Shown here piece after piece: positions 6,911 through 7,145 of a DNA stretch of 7,145 bases; the first letter of the stretch is position 1, and each line of letters opens with the position of its first letter. The position numbers and the translations under genes are program-made. The notes beneath the pieces are model-generated. The model ran no database searches and was not told the origin of the DNA. It worked only from the letters and a program-made list of their open reading frames with translations. Source of the stretch: an uncultured Oligoflexia bacterium (GTDB taxonomy: Bacteria > Bdellovibrionota > Bacteriovoracia > Bacteriovoracales > Bacteriovoracaceae); the NCBI GenBank assembly GCA_950060715.1, contig CATLVA010000068.1, positions 1-7,145 of the forward strand. The letters are read 5' to 3'.

Positions 6911-7019
6911 AAGATTGTTGAAGTAAAGAGGTTGGTCCTTTCCGGAAACCTTCAACTAAAGGCTTTAGTTCCTTTAGTAACTTCGATCAAAATTTTTGCA
7001 AGGTCTAGGAGGGACGCGC
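6911..7019 (+). promoter_or_regulatory. 109-base flgE leader with several inverted repeats
   Basis: This is the only sizeable non-coding stretch in the window. It holds GTTGAAG (6917-6923) opposite CTTCAAC (6950-6956); a perfect 10-base palindrome TTTCCGGAAA (6939-6948); AACTAAAG (6954-6961) opposite CTTTAGTT (6963-6970); and ACTAAAGG (6955-6962) opposite CCTTTAGT (6971-6978). The last two pairings share their left arm and so exclude each other. No convincing sigma-54, sigma-28 or sigma-70 promoter is visible, and no hairpin is directly followed by a T-run. The leader may be an operator, an mRNA processing or stability element, or a translational control region. The inverted repeats are certain; the function is not. 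Confidence 0.5.
7007..7013 (+). promoter_or_regulatory. Strong Shine-Dalgarno of flgE
   Basis: AGGAGGG lies six bases before the flgE ATG at 7020 and is the strongest ribosome binding site in the window. That fits the need for many more copies of the hook subunit than of the cap and ruler proteins encoded just upstream. Confidence 0.85.
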
Positions 7020-7145
7020 ATGGGTATTTTATCTTCATTTAACACGGGTGTATCTGGTCTTAAAGCTGCTGGTAGCTCAATGAGTGTTATCGGTGACAAC
7101 ATCGCTAACGCAGGAACGTTTGGATTCAAAGGTTCAAGGGCGAAG
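7020..7145 (+). CDS. flgE: Flagellar hook protein FlgE, N-terminal 42 residues (3' end outside window)
   Basis: FlgE polymerises into the flexible hook that joins the basal body to the filament; it leaves the cell through the flagellar type III gate without a cleaved signal. The 42 visible codons carry the N-terminal D0 signature of rod and hook proteins: FNTGVSGLKAAGSSMSVIGD (residues 7-26), then NIANAGTFGFKGSR (27-40), a variant of the usual NIANxNTxGFKxSR. The same signature occurs in FlgF, FlgG and FlgB/C. FlgE is preferred because the gene follows fliK-flgD-flgX-like, the normal place of flgE, and because of the TGVSGL opening. The ATG at 7020 has an excellent ribosome binding site. Only the start is in the window, so length and later domains cannot be judged. 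Confidence 0.88.
   Translation, partial: MGILSSFNTGVSGLKAAGSSMSVIGDNIANAGTFGFKGSRAK

Noticed and set aside
6954..6997. Intrinsic terminator after the flgX-like gene
   Set aside because: The AT-rich hairpins end at 6970 or 6978, but the only T-run (6993-6997) is about 14 or more bases further on and is not attached to a stem, so a classical terminator is not supported.
6982..7000. Possible sigma-28 or sigma-54 promoter before flgE (TTCGATCA; TTTTTGCA)
   Set aside because: TTCGATCA matches only 5 of 8 bases of the sigma-28 -10 element and has no TAAA at the right distance; TTTGCA has no GG at the -24 position.
1..7145. Mobile element, CRISPR array, tRNA or foreign gene insertion
   Set aside because: All genes are flagellar, co-directional and coupled; no spaced repeats, cloverleaf-like sequence, transposase or shift in composition was seen.

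Overview
The window is a single-direction block of flagellar hook-basal-body genes, all on the + strand and packed almost without gaps: fliG (3' part), fliH, fliI, fliJ, a motE-like gene, fliK, flgD, a small uncharacterised flagellar-operon gene of the TIGR02530 type (called flgX-like here, not an established symbol), and the first 42 codons of flgE. No tRNA, rRNA, mobile element or CRISPR array is visible. The DNA is AT-rich. The gene order occurs in Firmicutes fla/che operons and in Bdellovibrio-type bacteria. The FlgE N-terminus (VIGDNIANAGTFGFK) and the overall protein style suggest to me a low-GC member of the Bdellovibrionota (Bacteriovorax/Halobacteriovorax-like). That placement is an inference from memory, not a search result.

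Region by region: positions 1-2945 encode the rotor protein FliG, then the export-ATPase regulator FliH and the ATPase FliI. Positions 2945-3936 encode the FliJ stalk/chaperone and a membrane-anchored or exported coiled-coil protein of the MotE/YlxF type. Positions 3965-6489 encode the hook-length ruler FliK and the hook cap FlgD. Positions 6500-6910 encode the TIGR02530-type protein. A 109-base gap rich in inverted repeats precedes flgE at 7020.

How they work together: FliG sits on the MS ring and receives torque from the stator. FliH, FliI and FliJ energise and load the flagellar type III export gate. FliK and FlgD are exported to measure and cap the growing hook, which is built from FlgE. 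The MotE-like protein is probably a periplasmic partner of the motor or stator. Reading frames are tightly coupled: fliH/fliI overlap by 14 bases, and fliI/fliJ and fliK/flgD overlap by one base in a TAATG junction. Only two junctions are looser, motE/fliK (28 bases, with the Shine-Dalgarno in a predicted hairpin loop) and flgX-like/flgE (109 bases).

I see no clearly new multi-gene system. The items most worth a second look are the flgE leader with overlapping alternative hairpins, the hairpin displaying the fliK ribosome binding site, the extended FlgD, the lone cysteine in the MotE-like protein, and the uncharacterised flgX-like protein.
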